Positions 25,437 through 34,434 of a stretch of 64,000 bases of DNA are shown here, piece by piece. The notes beneath the pieces are model-generated. The model did no database searches. It was not told the DNA's origin and saw nothing but the letters and a program-made list of their open reading frames with translations. The position numbers and the translations under genes are program-made. The DNA is taken from contig JAUHWG010000016.1 of NCBI GenBank assembly GCA_030424595.1, forward strand, positions 1-64,000, in the 5' to 3' direction. Positions within the stretch are counted from its first letter, which is position 1. Every line of letters starts with the position of its first letter. This stretch comes from Polyangia bacterium. GTDB lineage: Bacteria; Myxococcota_A; Polyangia; Nannocystales; Nannocystaceae.

Positions 25437-26549
25437 ATGGTCGAGCCCTCGCCTATCCCTCGGTCGCGCTATTTCGCCTCTCTGGCGTTGACCGCACCGC
25501 TTGCGCTCACTTTCGCCTGCGCTGGCGGCGAAGCGGAGACAGAGACGACGAGCGCGAGCGCGACCGCGACGCAAGGGATGGGCTCGGAGGGGACATCGAG
25601 CGGGGAGACGGTGACCGAGGGGAGCGTGTCGGCGACGACGGACGAGACGACGGCGACGACGGGGACGACTGGCGAGACGACGGGGACGACGGGGACGACG
25701 ACCGAGACGACTGAGACGACCGCGACGACGCTCCCGACGGACACCCTGGAGACGACCCAGACGACCACGGAGGGCACGACCACCGGAGGTGTCGGCGGCT
25801 GCTCCTCGGACGACCCCGCGCCGGGTCTTTGGTGCCCCGCGCCGGGCGTCTCCTGGCAGTGGCAGATCGACGGTGAGGCGATCGACACGTCGATCGATGT
25901 CGATATGTACGACATCGATCTCTTCGAGGTCACCGACGCTGAGCTGGCCACGCTCAAGGCCGACGGGCGCGTCGTGATCTGCTACTTCAGCGCCGGCTCC
26001 TACGAGGAGTGGCGCGACGACGCCGACGATTTTCCGATGGCCGCGCTCGGCGATCCGCTCGACGGCTGGCCGGGGGAGCGCTGGCTCGACGTCCGCGATC
26101 CTGGCGTTCGCACGGTCCAGGCCGCTCGCCTCGATCTCGCGGCGGAGCGCGGCTGCGACGGGGTTGAGCCCGACAACGTCGACGGCTACGCCAACACGAG
26201 CGGCTTTCCGCTCAAGGGCGCCGATCAGATCGACTACAACCTCTGGCTCGCGACCGAGGCCCACGCCCGGGGTCTGTCGATCGGCCTGAAGAACGACCTC
26301 GATCAGGTCGGCGATCTGCTCGACGCCTTTGACTGGGCGCTCAACGAGGAGTGCGCGGCGTACGATGAGTGCGCGCTCCTGAGCCCCTTCATCGACAGCG
26401 GGAAGGCCGTCTTCAACGTCGAGTATGTCGACGACAAGGCGGAGGGGGCGAACCTCGCGGCGGCGGTCTGCGGCGACGCCCTCGGGCTCGGCTTCTCGAC
26501 GTTGATCAAGGAGTGGGAGCTGGGACCTTGGCGCCTCCCGTGTGCGTAG
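25437..26549 (+). CDS. GH114-family (endo-alpha-1,4-polygalactosaminidase-like) lipoprotein
   Basis: A 370-residue lipoprotein with a signal ending LTFAC (Cys28) and a Thr/Glu/Gly linker to about residue 118 (TTGETTGTTGTTTETTETT). The GH114 TIM-barrel domain follows: SWQWQIDG, DVDMYDIDLFEV, VICYFSAGSYEEWRDD, WPGERWLDVRDP, CDGVEPDNVDGY, SIGLKNDLDQ, FDWALNEECAAYDEC, AVFNVEY. The acidic residues in CDGVEPDN and NEEC positions are those expected for catalysis in this family. Such enzymes cleave galactosaminogalactan-type polymers (alpha-1,4-GalN). Here it would act at the cell surface, perhaps on fungal or bacterial exopolysaccharide (inference). ATG at 25437. Confidence 0.9.
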   Translation: MVEPSPIPRSRYFASLALTAPLALTFACAGGEAETETTSASATATQGMGSEGTSSGETVTEGSVSATTDETTATTGTTGETTGTTGTTTETTETTATTLPTDTLETTQTTTEGTTTGGVGGCSSDDPAPGLWCPAPGVSWQWQIDGEAIDTSIDVDMYDIDLFEVTDAELATLKADGRVVICYFSAGSYEEWRDDADDFPMAALGDPLDGWPGERWLDVRDPGVRTVQAARLDLAAERGCDGVEPDNVDGYANTSGFPLKGADQIDYNLWLATEAHARGLSIGLKNDLDQVGDLLDAFDWALNEECAAYDECALLSPFIDSGKAVFNVEYVDDKAEGANLAAAVCGDALGLGFSTLIKEWELGPWRLPCA

Positions 26550-26960
26550 GGTTGATCCCGTCGCGACCTCGAGGGGGCCCGGCGAAGGACCAGACGAAGG
26601 ACCAGACGAAGGACGCACGCGGAGGACCAGGCGAAAGACCACGCGGAGGCCCAGGCGAAAGACCCAGGTGGAGGACCACGCGCAAGACCCAGACGGAGGC
26701 CCCTCGCTAGGAGCTGGGAGTGCGGCCGATCGGTCCTGTGACGGTTGAGAGGCCTGCTCGATGGCGCCCCCGCAGACCTCGGCCGGCGGCCCAGGCGGAG
26801 ATCCTGCGACGCGCCTCGGCGCAGCTTGGCGAGCCGCGGTGCGCTTGAGCGCGGCCCCTGGTCGTGGTCGAGCTTGGGCCGGAGAGAGACGCACGCTGTG
26901 CGCGGGAGCGACCCTGGCTCAGGCCTGCGAAGGGTGATTGACTGCGGTCCAGGAGAGTCG
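26550..26960. other. Intergenic region with degenerate purine-rich repeats
   Basis: No gene is supported here. From about 26577 to 26700 there are imperfect repeats of GGACCAGACGAA (12 bp), then longer GGAGGACCAGGCGAAAGACCACGC-like units. The rest is unique GC-rich sequence leading to an AGGAGAG ribosome-binding site (26951-26957) before the next gene. Confidence 0.5.
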
Positions 26961-29900
26961 ATGCCGGAGATCAACCGCGAAGCCCTAGAAGAATTCCAGA
27001 GCCTGCGCCCCGACGAGGGGCTCGGAGGCGTCGCCTTCGACGACGACGCGAAGACGGCCCCGGTCGACAACGGCATCTCGAAGATCCGCTTCTTCGAGCC
27101 CGATCTCCTCGGCGACAGCGTGACCCCCTACCTGCGAGCGGAGCCCTCGAAGGTGGTGGATCCTGCCCCTCGAAGCGGTCTCTTCCCCGCCGAGGCGGCG
27201 CGAGGCGACGACGTCCCGGGCTTCGCCAAGCGCCTGACGACGGTGATCGAGGAGCTCCGCGACTATCTCCAGCCTGAGCCCGGGACGATCCCGGAGGTGC
27301 GTACGCGTTTCCAGCTCAACGCGATCACGGGCGGACGGATCGCCGGGTTCACGGCGGAGGTGCTCGCCGCCGTCGACGAGCTCTTCCCCGGCCATGATGG
27401 TCGTCGAGAGCCGGCCCTCTACGCGGTCCACACCTCGATCTTCGACCTCTACAGCCGCGAGCTCCGCTTCGACCAGGTCGAGATCAACGGCTACGGCTCC
27501 TACGGTCATGACGCGGCCTTCGTCCACGCGTGGGAGCTGCGCCTCGATCAGCTCGGGGGGGTCGACGAGCGCCTGCTCGGCGAGGCCGAGGTCGCGGCGC
27601 TCGACCGCGAGCGGGCGCAGCTCCAGGCGGAGCTCGACGCGGTCTTCCGCGACAAGTACGTCTACAACAGCGACAAGATGTTCGAGGTCAACGCCGAGGT
27701 CTCGATCGGCCTCTGCCTGATCGACGTCGAGCGTCGCCAGCGGGTCTCCGAGGTCGAGTCGACCCGCTCTTCGTTGGTCCCGGCCTTTGAGCTGCTCAAC
27801 CTCGAGGTCGACGGCGTGTCGCGCTCGGTCTACTTCGACGTGCTCGAGGACAGCTACTACTTCGACGGCAGCGATGAGATCGTCGACGGGGCGGTGATCG
27901 CCTCGATCCAGCGGACGCCGCTGGCGGCAGACGCCCCGCTGACCTTTCGTCGGGCCAACTCGGGCGAGCATCTGCGCAAGAACTTTCGCTTCGACTGGAA
28001 CCGCGACGGGTACGTCGCGAAGGCCAAGATCGACTGGGTGAGCTGGGCCGGGCACTGCAACGACAAGTCCAACCTCGAGGCCCACGGCGTCGTCGTCCCG
28101 GCCGGAGACGCCGGGATCCACGAGTACGACTCCGCGGCGGGCTCGCGGGCCCACTACACCCGCGATCTGCTCAACGAGTTCCTGCTCAGCCTCTCCGAGC
28201 TCGACTCGCGGATGGTGAACCCCCGCAGCGGCCGTCAGGAGAGCCTGTCTCGCGATGAGTTCGCCGGCGCTCGCGATGACGATCGCCCGGACCGGATCGT
28301 CCTCGGCCCGAAGCTGACGATCCCCTTCCGCGACCGCCCCAACCGGCTCGAGATCACCAGGATCGTTGCCGAGGGCCGGAGCTACACCGCAGACGAGGTC
28401 TTCCGGCCGCAGCTGATCGCCGAGGACGGTCGCTCCGCCGCGGAGAACCCGCTCTACCTCAGCACCGAGGAGGGCGATCGGGTGACGCTCGACCTCGCCG
28501 GCGCGGTCGTCCACCTCGCCCTCGAGCTCCAGGTCTTCGATCCCAGCGGCTACCCGACGATGATGGGTCGCGAGGTCGTCCTCGACTTCGCCGACCCGCC
28601 GGAGGAGCCGGTCTTCATCGACACGGTCATGAAGAGCGCCGGCGATCGGGAGATCTACGAGATCCGCCTCGACCTCAAGGGGCGGCGCTGGCTCGCCCAG
28701 CTCGTGCGGATGGAGCTGGCTCCGGGCGGGCGGACGTACCGTCCGGTCGACGTCGGCGAGCCGCTCGTCCGAGACTTCGACATCTCCGGCCTCCGCGGCC
28801 AGCGCGAGGTGAGCCTCGACGATCCCGCGCTCTACATGCCCTTTATCAAGGAGGCGCTGCAGACCGGCCGCAATTTCACCTCGGAGACGGCGGACGGCGC
28901 GGGGGTGTGGAACGGCCGGACCAAGCGGCTCGCGCAGGGGACCGAGTGGCGCGACGATGAGAGCCGCTGGGCCAAGATCACGCTCGACGTGGAGGCCCGC
29001 TACGGCGGCAACCAGGGGGCGTTCCTCGTCAAGCACCGCCCTGACGGCAAGCCCGACTACTACGTGCCGCTCGCGCTGCCCTTTGACTTCGCCTGGCGGA
29101 CGGACGTCGCCGTCGCGCCGATCCTCGGCGACAGCGTCAACGTCAAGGCCCGTGAGCGGGGGGTCGTGAGCGACGTCGGCGGTCGCTACACGGCGGAGGC
29201 GCTGACCGAGATCATGGAGCTCCTCTGCGCCTCGTTCTCGGGTCATCGCTACCTGATCCGCCATCAGGGCCGGCGCTACACCTTCGCCGACGAGGCCGCC
29301 TGGGAGGCCGCCTGCGCGGCGCTGGAGGGCCTGCGCCAACGGGCGTTGGGGCTCGGCGAGGCCCCGCCGCCGACGATCGAGGTCTCTGTGCTCAAGGTCA
29401 GCGGCTCGGTCGAGCGCAAGGGCTTTGTCCAGCACGAGGTCGTCGCCGAGGCGGACGGTACGGTGCGGATCGTGCTCGACACTCGCCTCGGCGACGCCGA
29501 CCTCTACGTCCGGGTCGGCGGCCCGTCGACGCCGATCGACGGCGGCTACACGCTCCTCTCGGACAACTCTGGCCTAGCGCGGGACACCATCGAGGTGGCG
29601 GACGTGACCGCCGGGACGAGCATCGGCATCGCCGTCCACGGCTACAAGGGGTCGGACTACGAGCTCGAGGTCTTCGCCCCGCGCTACGGCGAGGCGGAGC
29701 CGGGGCCGGAGCCGGTCGATCAGCGGATGACCGGGGTGGTCGAGTCCGGCGAGATCGACACCCTGGCGCCGATCTCGATCGAGCTCGACACGACCCTAGA
29801 CGTCCAGCTCTCGGGCTCGGGGGACGCCGATGTGTACGTCGGGATCGGCGCGGCGCCGAGCGTCGAGAGCTACGACTGGCGGCTCTACGGGGCGACCACC

Positions 29901-30005
29901 AACGAGCGCGGGAAGCTCCCGGTGCGCAAGGGCGACGTGGTCCACGTGATGGTCCACGGCTACGGTCCTCGCTCCGAGTATGACCTCGTGGTCCGCTCGC
30001 TCTAG
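26961..30005 (+). CDS. Large protein with transglutaminase-elicitor-like core and C-terminal PPC-type beta-sandwich domains
   Basis: A 1014-residue protein from the ATG at 26961, preceded by AGGAGAG. There is no signal peptide or membrane helix. The central region contains DWVSWAGHCNDKSN with Cys366 preceded by Trp-Ala-Gly-His, then GIHEYD. This resembles the GHC(x)W-type active-site Cys of bacterial relatives of the GP42 transglutaminase elicitor family, but the match is by eye only. The region around 700-800 (VWNGRTKRLAQGTEWRDDE, GNQGAFLVKHRPDGKPDYYVPL) is not recognised. Two C-terminal segments (IVLDTRLGDADLYVRVGG and IELDTTLDVQLSGSGDADVYVGI, each followed by IGIAVHGYKGSDYELEV or VMVHGYGPRSEYDLVV) look like tandem pre-peptidase C-terminal domains. 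That is unusual for a protein without a signal. Enzymatic role unproven. Confidence 0.7.
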   Translation: MPEINREALEEFQSLRPDEGLGGVAFDDDAKTAPVDNGISKIRFFEPDLLGDSVTPYLRAEPSKVVDPAPRSGLFPAEAARGDDVPGFAKRLTTVIEELRDYLQPEPGTIPEVRTRFQLNAITGGRIAGFTAEVLAAVDELFPGHDGRREPALYAVHTSIFDLYSRELRFDQVEINGYGSYGHDAAFVHAWELRLDQLGGVDERLLGEAEVAALDRERAQLQAELDAVFRDKYVYNSDKMFEVNAEVSIGLCLIDVERRQRVSEVESTRSSLVPAFELLNLEVDGVSRSVYFDVLEDSYYFDGSDEIVDGAVIASIQRTPLAADAPLTFRRANSGEHLRKNFRFDWNRDGYVAKAKIDWVSWAGHCNDKSNLEAHGVVVPAGDAGIHEYDSAAGSRAHYTRDLLNEFLLSLSELDSRMVNPRSGRQESLSRDEFAGARDDDRPDRIVLGPKLTIPFRDRPNRLEITRIVAEGRSYTADEVFRPQLIAEDGRSAAENPLYLSTEEGDRVTLDLAGAVVHLALELQVFDPSGYPTMMGREVVLDFADPPEEPVFIDTVMKSAGDREIYEIRLDLKGRRWLAQLVRMELAPGGRTYRPVDVGEPLVRDFDISGLRGQREVSLDDPALYMPFIKEALQTGRNFTSETADGAGVWNGRTKRLAQGTEWRDDESRWAKITLDVEARYGGNQGAFLVKHRPDGKPDYYVPLALPFDFAWRTDVAVAPILGDSVNVKARERGVVSDVGGRYTAEALTEIMELLCASFSGHRYLIRHQGRRYTFADEAAWEAACAALEGLRQRALGLGEAPPPTIEVSVLKVSGSVERKGFVQHEVVAEADGTVRIVLDTRLGDADLYVRVGGPSTPIDGGYTLLSDNSGLARDTIEVADVTAGTSIGIAVHGYKGSDYELEVFAPRYGEAEPGPEPVDQRMTGVVESGEIDTLAPISIELDTTLDVQLSGSGDADVYVGIGAAPSVESYDWRLYGATTNERGKLPVRKGDVVHVMVHGYGPRSEYDLVVRSL

Positions 30006-30097
30006 GCGAGCTCGCCGGGGCTGGCCGAGCGAGCCGCCTGGGAGGTCGTCGACAGGGCCGCTTGACCGCGGGTGTGCGGGGGTGCTTCGCTCCTCGT

Positions 30098-31099
30098 ATG
30101 CCCAGCCCCCGTCGAACCCTCCGGGCTCTGAAGAGCGTCGCCGCGAGCACCGTCCGGGTGGCGAGGCGGCGCCGTCGGGGGCAGCGGGTCTCGCCGCGCT
30201 GGAGCTTCCTCTACGCGGTCGGCGTCGACTACCTCCGGGCGGGCTTCGCCTACCTCGAGAACCTCTCGCACGCGGACTACCGGCGGGAGATGGAGGCGAT
30301 GACGGTCCCCGATCCGGTCGAGCGTCGGGTCGAGATCTCCGCGGTGACGATCGCCGGCCGCGCGGTGGAGGTCCTGCGGCCGCGGGGCGTCGCGGCGGAG
30401 CGGACGATCCTCTACCTCCACGGCGGCTCCTATCACTACGGCTCGGCGCTGACCCACCGGCCGATCACCCTCCGCCTCGCGCTCGCGGCGAGCGCTGAGG
30501 TGTTGGTCGTCGACTACCGCCTCGCGCCGGAGCACCCCTATCCGGCGGGGCTCGAGGACGCGGTCGCGGTCTACGAGGCGATCGTCCAGGGCCGAGCCCG
30601 GCCTGGTTCGCTGGTGATCGCTGGCGACTCGGCGGGGGGCGGTCTCACGGGCGCGCTGATCCTCGCGCTTCGAGAGCGGGGGATCGCCAAGCCGGCGGGC
30701 GCGGCGATGATCTGTCCCTGGGTCGACCTCGCGGTCCGCGACGGGAGCATGATCCGCAACGCCGAGCTCGACTGGCTCGACCATCGGACCATCGACGAGC
30801 TGGCCAGGGGCTACGCCGCCGGCGCGTCCTTCGAGGATCCGCTGCTCTCGCCGATCCGGGGGATCGCCGAGGGGGATCCGAGCGCCTTGCCGCCGATCCT
30901 GGTCCAGGTCGGCTCCCTCGAGCTGCTCGTCGATCAGGCGGTCGACTTCGCCGAGCAGGCCCGGGCTGCGGGGGTCGACGTAGCCCTCCGGGTGTGGGAG
31001 GACATGGTCCATGACTGGCACCTCTTCGCCAGCTTCGATCGCCAGGGCATGGCCGCCATCGAAGAGATCGCCGCCTTCGCGGTGAGGGTCACAGACTGA
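30098..31099 (+). CDS. Alpha/beta hydrolase of the hormone-sensitive-lipase (HSL/GDXG) family
   Basis: A 333-residue esterase/lipase-like enzyme. The oxyanion-hole motif is LHGGSYHYGS, followed by VVDYRLAPEHPYPAGLEDAVAVYEA. The nucleophile elbow is IAGDSAGGGL, and the catalytic His is in MVHDWHLF with an Asp a little upstream (LVDQAVDFAEQA). These match the HSL family (Abhydrolase_3). The substrate is unknown, probably short acyl esters, and the location is cytoplasmic because the basic N-terminus (PSPRRTLRALKSVAASTVRVARRRRRGQ) is not a clean signal. ATG at 30098 chosen; the frame opens at 30062. The phosphatase gene follows 23 bases after the stop. Confidence 0.9.
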   Translation: MPSPRRTLRALKSVAASTVRVARRRRRGQRVSPRWSFLYAVGVDYLRAGFAYLENLSHADYRREMEAMTVPDPVERRVEISAVTIAGRAVEVLRPRGVAAERTILYLHGGSYHYGSALTHRPITLRLALAASAEVLVVDYRLAPEHPYPAGLEDAVAVYEAIVQGRARPGSLVIAGDSAGGGLTGALILALRERGIAKPAGAAMICPWVDLAVRDGSMIRNAELDWLDHRTIDELARGYAAGASFEDPLLSPIRGIAEGDPSALPPILVQVGSLELLVDQAVDFAEQARAAGVDVALRVWEDMVHDWHLFASFDRQGMAAIEEIAAFAVRVTD

Positions 31100-31122
31100 G
31101 CTCCGAGGGGTCGCTCGCCGCC

Positions 31123-32682
31123 ATGAGTTCACCGGAGAAGAGAGACCTCGGCCGTCGCGAGCTCCTCGCGGGGATCAGCGCGAGCGCGGTCGTGGCCTGC
31201 GCCCCGGCGCCCGCGGTGATCCGCAGCGAGGTGAGCGGCCCTGGGATCTTCGACGGGGTCTTCGCCGGCGACGTCGGCGAGGACTGGGCGATGGTCTGGG
31301 GCCGCAGCGACAGGCCGGCGCAGATGGTGGTGGAGTGGAGCGCGGCCGGTCGTCGGGGGGAGATCCTCGGCCCGGTGGTCGGCGAGGACTCTTCCTTCAC
31401 CGGCGTCACCCGGCTCCTCGATCTTCCCTCGGGCGCGGCGGTCGACTACGCGGTGCGCTTTGTCGAGGTCCACGGCCGCGGCGCCTCGGCGCCGCGCTCT
31501 GGTCATCTGCGGACGGCGCCCCGCGAGCGGCGGGCGATCGAGCTGCTCTGGGGCGGCGACACCTGCGGCCAGGGCTTTGGCGTCGGCGAGCCGGAGGGAC
31601 CCCACGAGGTCGGCTCGGTCGGCATGCGGACCTACGCGAGCATGGCCGCCCACAGCCCGGACCTGATGATCCACTGCGGCGATCTGATCTACGCCGACAA
31701 TCCGATCCCGAGCGCGGTGCGCCTCCCGGACGGCACGGTCTGGCGCAACCTCACCGCGCCGGATCGCGGCAAGGTGGCGGAGAGCCTAGAGGAGTTCCGC
31801 GCCGCCTACCGCTACAACTTTCTCGACCGCAGCTTCTCCGAGTTCCACCGCGGGGTCGCGACGATCTTCGCCTGGGATGACCACGAGGTGCTCAACAATT
31901 GGTACCCGGGCGAGGTGCTCCTGGACGACATGCGCTACCGCGAGCGCCGGGTCGACGTCCTCGCCCAACGGGCGAAGCAGGCCTTCCGCGAGCACACCGC
32001 GATCGCGGGGCCGTCGATCCACCGACAGATCCGCTACGGGCCGCTCCTCGATCTCTTCGTCGTCGACATGCGCTCCTTTCGCGGGCCGAACACCCCGGGC
32101 CGGGAGGTCCGCGCCGGGTCGACGACGCGCTTCATGGGCGGCGAACAGCTCGCCTGGTTGGCTGAGGGCCTGCGATCGTCGCGGGCGCAGTGGAAGATCA
32201 TCGTCGCCGACATGCCGCTCGGGCTGGTGGTCGCCGACGGCCGCGCGATCGAGGCGCTGGCCAACGGCGTGGAGGGGCCGCCGCGGGGTCGCGAGCTCGA
32301 GCTCGCGTCGCTGCTCGGCCAGCTGCGGCGCGACGGGGTGGGCAACATCGTCTGGGTGACCGCCGATGTGCACTACACCGCGGCGCATCGCTATGATCCC
32401 TCTGCGGCCAGGTTTGGCGACTTTGACCCCTTCTGGGAGTTCGTCTCTGGGCCCTTGCACGCGGGGACCTTCGGGCCGAACGAGCTCGACCCGACCTTCG
32501 GCCCGGAGCTCCGCTACATCAAGGCGCCGCCCCCGGGCGAGGGGAACCTCCCCCCCTCGGCGGGCTACCAGTTCTTCGGCCAGATCGAGATCGCCGCGAG
32601 CGGCGTCCTGAAGGTGACGCTGCGCGACCGCGAGGACAGGGCGCTGTGGTCGATCGACCTGCCCCCGGACGAGCGGCTCTGA
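31123..32682 (+). CDS. PhoD-type alkaline phosphatase/phosphodiesterase, Tat-exported lipoprotein
   Basis: A 519-residue protein. The N-terminus DLGRRELLAGISASAVVACAP carries a twin-arginine motif and a possible lipobox Cys near residue 26. An N-terminal Ig-like PhoD domain (AMVWGRSDRPAQMVVEW) is followed by the metallophosphatase domain with metal ligands in LLWGGDTCGQG, MIHCGDLIYADN, FAWDDHEVLNNW and VTADVHYTAAHRY. This is the PhoD architecture with Fe/Ca active sites, hydrolysing phosphate mono- and diesters outside the cytoplasm. It is the second gene after the HSL-type hydrolase in the same direction. No Pho-box-like repeats were recognised upstream. Confidence 0.93.
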   Translation: MSSPEKRDLGRRELLAGISASAVVACAPAPAVIRSEVSGPGIFDGVFAGDVGEDWAMVWGRSDRPAQMVVEWSAAGRRGEILGPVVGEDSSFTGVTRLLDLPSGAAVDYAVRFVEVHGRGASAPRSGHLRTAPRERRAIELLWGGDTCGQGFGVGEPEGPHEVGSVGMRTYASMAAHSPDLMIHCGDLIYADNPIPSAVRLPDGTVWRNLTAPDRGKVAESLEEFRAAYRYNFLDRSFSEFHRGVATIFAWDDHEVLNNWYPGEVLLDDMRYRERRVDVLAQRAKQAFREHTAIAGPSIHRQIRYGPLLDLFVVDMRSFRGPNTPGREVRAGSTTRFMGGEQLAWLAEGLRSSRAQWKIIVADMPLGLVVADGRAIEALANGVEGPPRGRELELASLLGQLRRDGVGNIVWVTADVHYTAAHRYDPSAARFGDFDPFWEFVSGPLHAGTFGPNELDPTFGPELRYIKAPPPGEGNLPPSAGYQFFGQIEIAASGVLKVTLRDREDRALWSIDLPPDERL

Positions 32683-32779
32683 GCCCTCGCGGGCTGCTAG
32701 GTGCAAAGTGCTGGTGTCGCCCGCCCTGTGGTCCCGGTCACGCCCAGAATGCCCTAGTGGCCGTGCTAGGCTCCCGCTT

Positions 32780-33547
32780 ATGGCTTTTTTACATACCTTC
32801 AATCTACGGCTTTCTACCCTGGCGTTGGGCTTGGCCGTGGCGACGGCGAGCGCCGGCTGTGTGATCGTCACAGACGACAGCGCGAGCGACAGCAACGCGA
32901 GCTCCGGGACGACCGAGGCCACCGAGGCGACCTCCGGAGACACGAGCGGCGAGAGCGAGAGCGAGTCGGCCACGGGCGGCAGCGAGAGCGAGTCGAGCAC
33001 GGGCGACACGACGGGCGACACCACCGGCGACACGACGGGCGACACGACGGGCGACACGACGGGCGACACCACCGGCGACACGACGGGCGACACGACGGGC
33101 GACACGACGGGCGACACGACGGGCGACACGACGGGCGACACGACGGGCGACACCACCGGCGGGGTCGATCCCGGCTTTGACCCCAAGGACATGGGCGTGC
33201 AGATGTGCGGCGACCCGCTCACGCAGGACCCCTACGACACCATCGGCCTGGGACCCCAGATCAAGGGCGACGTCCTCTTCATCGAGGTCGCCTACAGCGG
33301 CGGCTGTGCGGAGCACGACTTCGGCCTGTGCTGGGACGGCGGGTTCCTGGAGTCGGATCCTGTCCAGGTCAACGTGGTCATCCCCCACGACGGAAACGGC
33401 GACGCCTGCGAGGCCTACCCGATGGAGCAGCTCCAGTTCGACCTCAGCGAGCTCAAGGCCGCTTGGCAGGAGGCGTACAAGCAGGACAGCGGGACGATCC
33501 ACATCAACGTCGAAGGTTGGGAGAAGACCGTCGAGTACTTCTTCTAG
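32780..33547 (+). CDS. Hypothetical lipoprotein with 13-fold GDTT repeat
   Basis: From the ATG at 32780 the product has 255 residues. The signal ends ASAGC (Cys27), and a Ser/Glu/Thr linker leads into thirteen perfect GDTT repeats coded by a 12-bp array. The C-terminal globular domain (MGVQMCGDPLTQDPYDTIGLGPQIKGDVLFIEVAYSGGC, HDFGLCWDGGFLESDPVQVNVVIPHDGNGDACEAYP, LQFDLSELKAAW) has four to five Cys and resembles uncharacterised Nannocystaceae lipoprotein domains. Likely surface-displayed, the repeat acting as a stalk. Function unknown. Confidence 0.8.
   Translation: MAFLHTFNLRLSTLALGLAVATASAGCVIVTDDSASDSNASSGTTEATEATSGDTSGESESESATGGSESESSTGDTTGDTTGDTTGDTTGDTTGDTTGDTTGDTTGDTTGDTTGDTTGDTTGDTTGGVDPGFDPKDMGVQMCGDPLTQDPYDTIGLGPQIKGDVLFIEVAYSGGCAEHDFGLCWDGGFLESDPVQVNVVIPHDGNGDACEAYPMEQLQFDLSELKAAWQEAYKQDSGTIHINVEGWEKTVEYFF
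33002..33157 (+). repeat. 12-bp tandem array (13 units) coding GDTT
   Basis: Exactly thirteen 12-bp units, mostly GGCGACACGACG with some GGCGACACCACC, in frame within the lipoprotein gene. They are nearly identical at the DNA level, so copy number is likely polymorphic. Confidence 0.93.
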
Positions 33548-33571
33548 GGCGGATCGTCCTGGGGCGAGGGA

Positions 33572-33598
33572 CGCCTCGCAGGTCTGATCTGCGAGGCG
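33572..33598. terminator. Bidirectional hairpin between convergent genes
   Basis: CGCCTCGCAG (33572-33581) pairs perfectly with CTGCGAGGCG (33589-33598) around a 7-base loop, 24 bases after the GDTT lipoprotein stop. No T tract is present on either side. Confidence 0.6.
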
Positions 33599-33668
33599 AG
33601 CCCGCCGCGGGCGGAGATGCACGCCGCCCACGCCCGACGACCTCATGGGGTCATCGGCGAGGAGCTGG

Positions 33669-34130
33669 CTACGCGAGGGCCTCGATCTCGGCGAGGTGAT
33701 CCGCGACGTGGAGCACGTGCAGGCGCTCGTACTCCTCTTTGCTCAGCTCGCCGAAGATAAAGTGAGGCTTGGTCGCGGCCTGGTCGGCGGCGGCGAAGCG
33801 CTCGAGCGAGGCGATGAGGGCGGTGATCGCCCGCCGTCCGTCGCCCACCCGATCGACCTCGGGCGCGCCGGGGATCGACGCGTCGGTGCGGTGCCCGAGG
33901 TGACCGCGGCGGAGGAAGCGTTGGCCGACCCAGCTGCCGATCGTCTTGCGGATGAGCGCCGGCCGGAGCTTGGGGAAGCCGTCGAGCGAGTAGTCGACGC
34001 TCTGGCGGCAGTGGACCATGATCTGATGGAGGGACCAGGGTCCCTTGGTGTCGATGTTCGGCGCCGACGCGAGCTCCCGCAGGCGGGTGATCGCCTCGCC
34101 GACCGAGTTCATGGGCTGAGGCTCGATCAT
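33669..34130 (-). CDS. DUF1569 family protein (DinB-like fold)
   Basis: A 153-residue protein matching DUF1569 order: GPWSLHQIMVHCRQSVDYSLDGFPKLRPALIRKTIG, GHRTDASIPGAPEV, and a C-terminal FGELSKEEYERLHVLHVADHLAEIEAL. The conserved His residues (HQIMVHC, HVLHVADH) are those of DinB/YfiT-like four-helix bundles that bind metal. The biochemical role is not established for this family. Probably cytoplasmic. The alternative start at 34112 (MNSVGEAI) is equally reasonable. Confidence 0.85.
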   Translation of the reverse strand: MIEPQPMNSVGEAITRLRELASAPNIDTKGPWSLHQIMVHCRQSVDYSLDGFPKLRPALIRKTIGSWVGQRFLRRGHLGHRTDASIPGAPEVDRVGDGRRAITALIASLERFAAADQAATKPHFIFGELSKEEYERLHVLHVADHLAEIEALA

Positions 34131-34434
34131 CCCGGGGAGCGTACACGCCCGGGGACAGATCGCAATCCGTCGGGCCGCTCCGGACCTGTCGCAAAATGGC
34201 CGGTCGGCGGCGGGGCGCTCGCCGAGACCGGGCTCCCCCTGGGCTGCGGTGAAGGACAGCCTCTCGCGGAGCCATGGTCGCTCCGCCTAGAGCCGGACAA
34301 AACGGGGCCACAGGGGGCCGTACCGCGACTTCTGGTCGAGGCGAGCGCAGCGGCGAGGGGGACGAGAGACGAGGGGGACGAGGGGGGCAAGCGAGGGCGG
34401 GCCGGCCCCGCATGTGGGCCTGCTAGGGGGCCTG
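34131..34434. other. Intergenic region, low-complexity GC/purine-rich
   Basis: No gene is supported. Between about 34350 and 34450 the plus strand has runs such as GAGGGGGACGAGG and three close copies of GGCCTGC(TAGGGG). The FGE-fold gene on the minus strand ends at 34435, inside the last of these. Confidence 0.45.
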
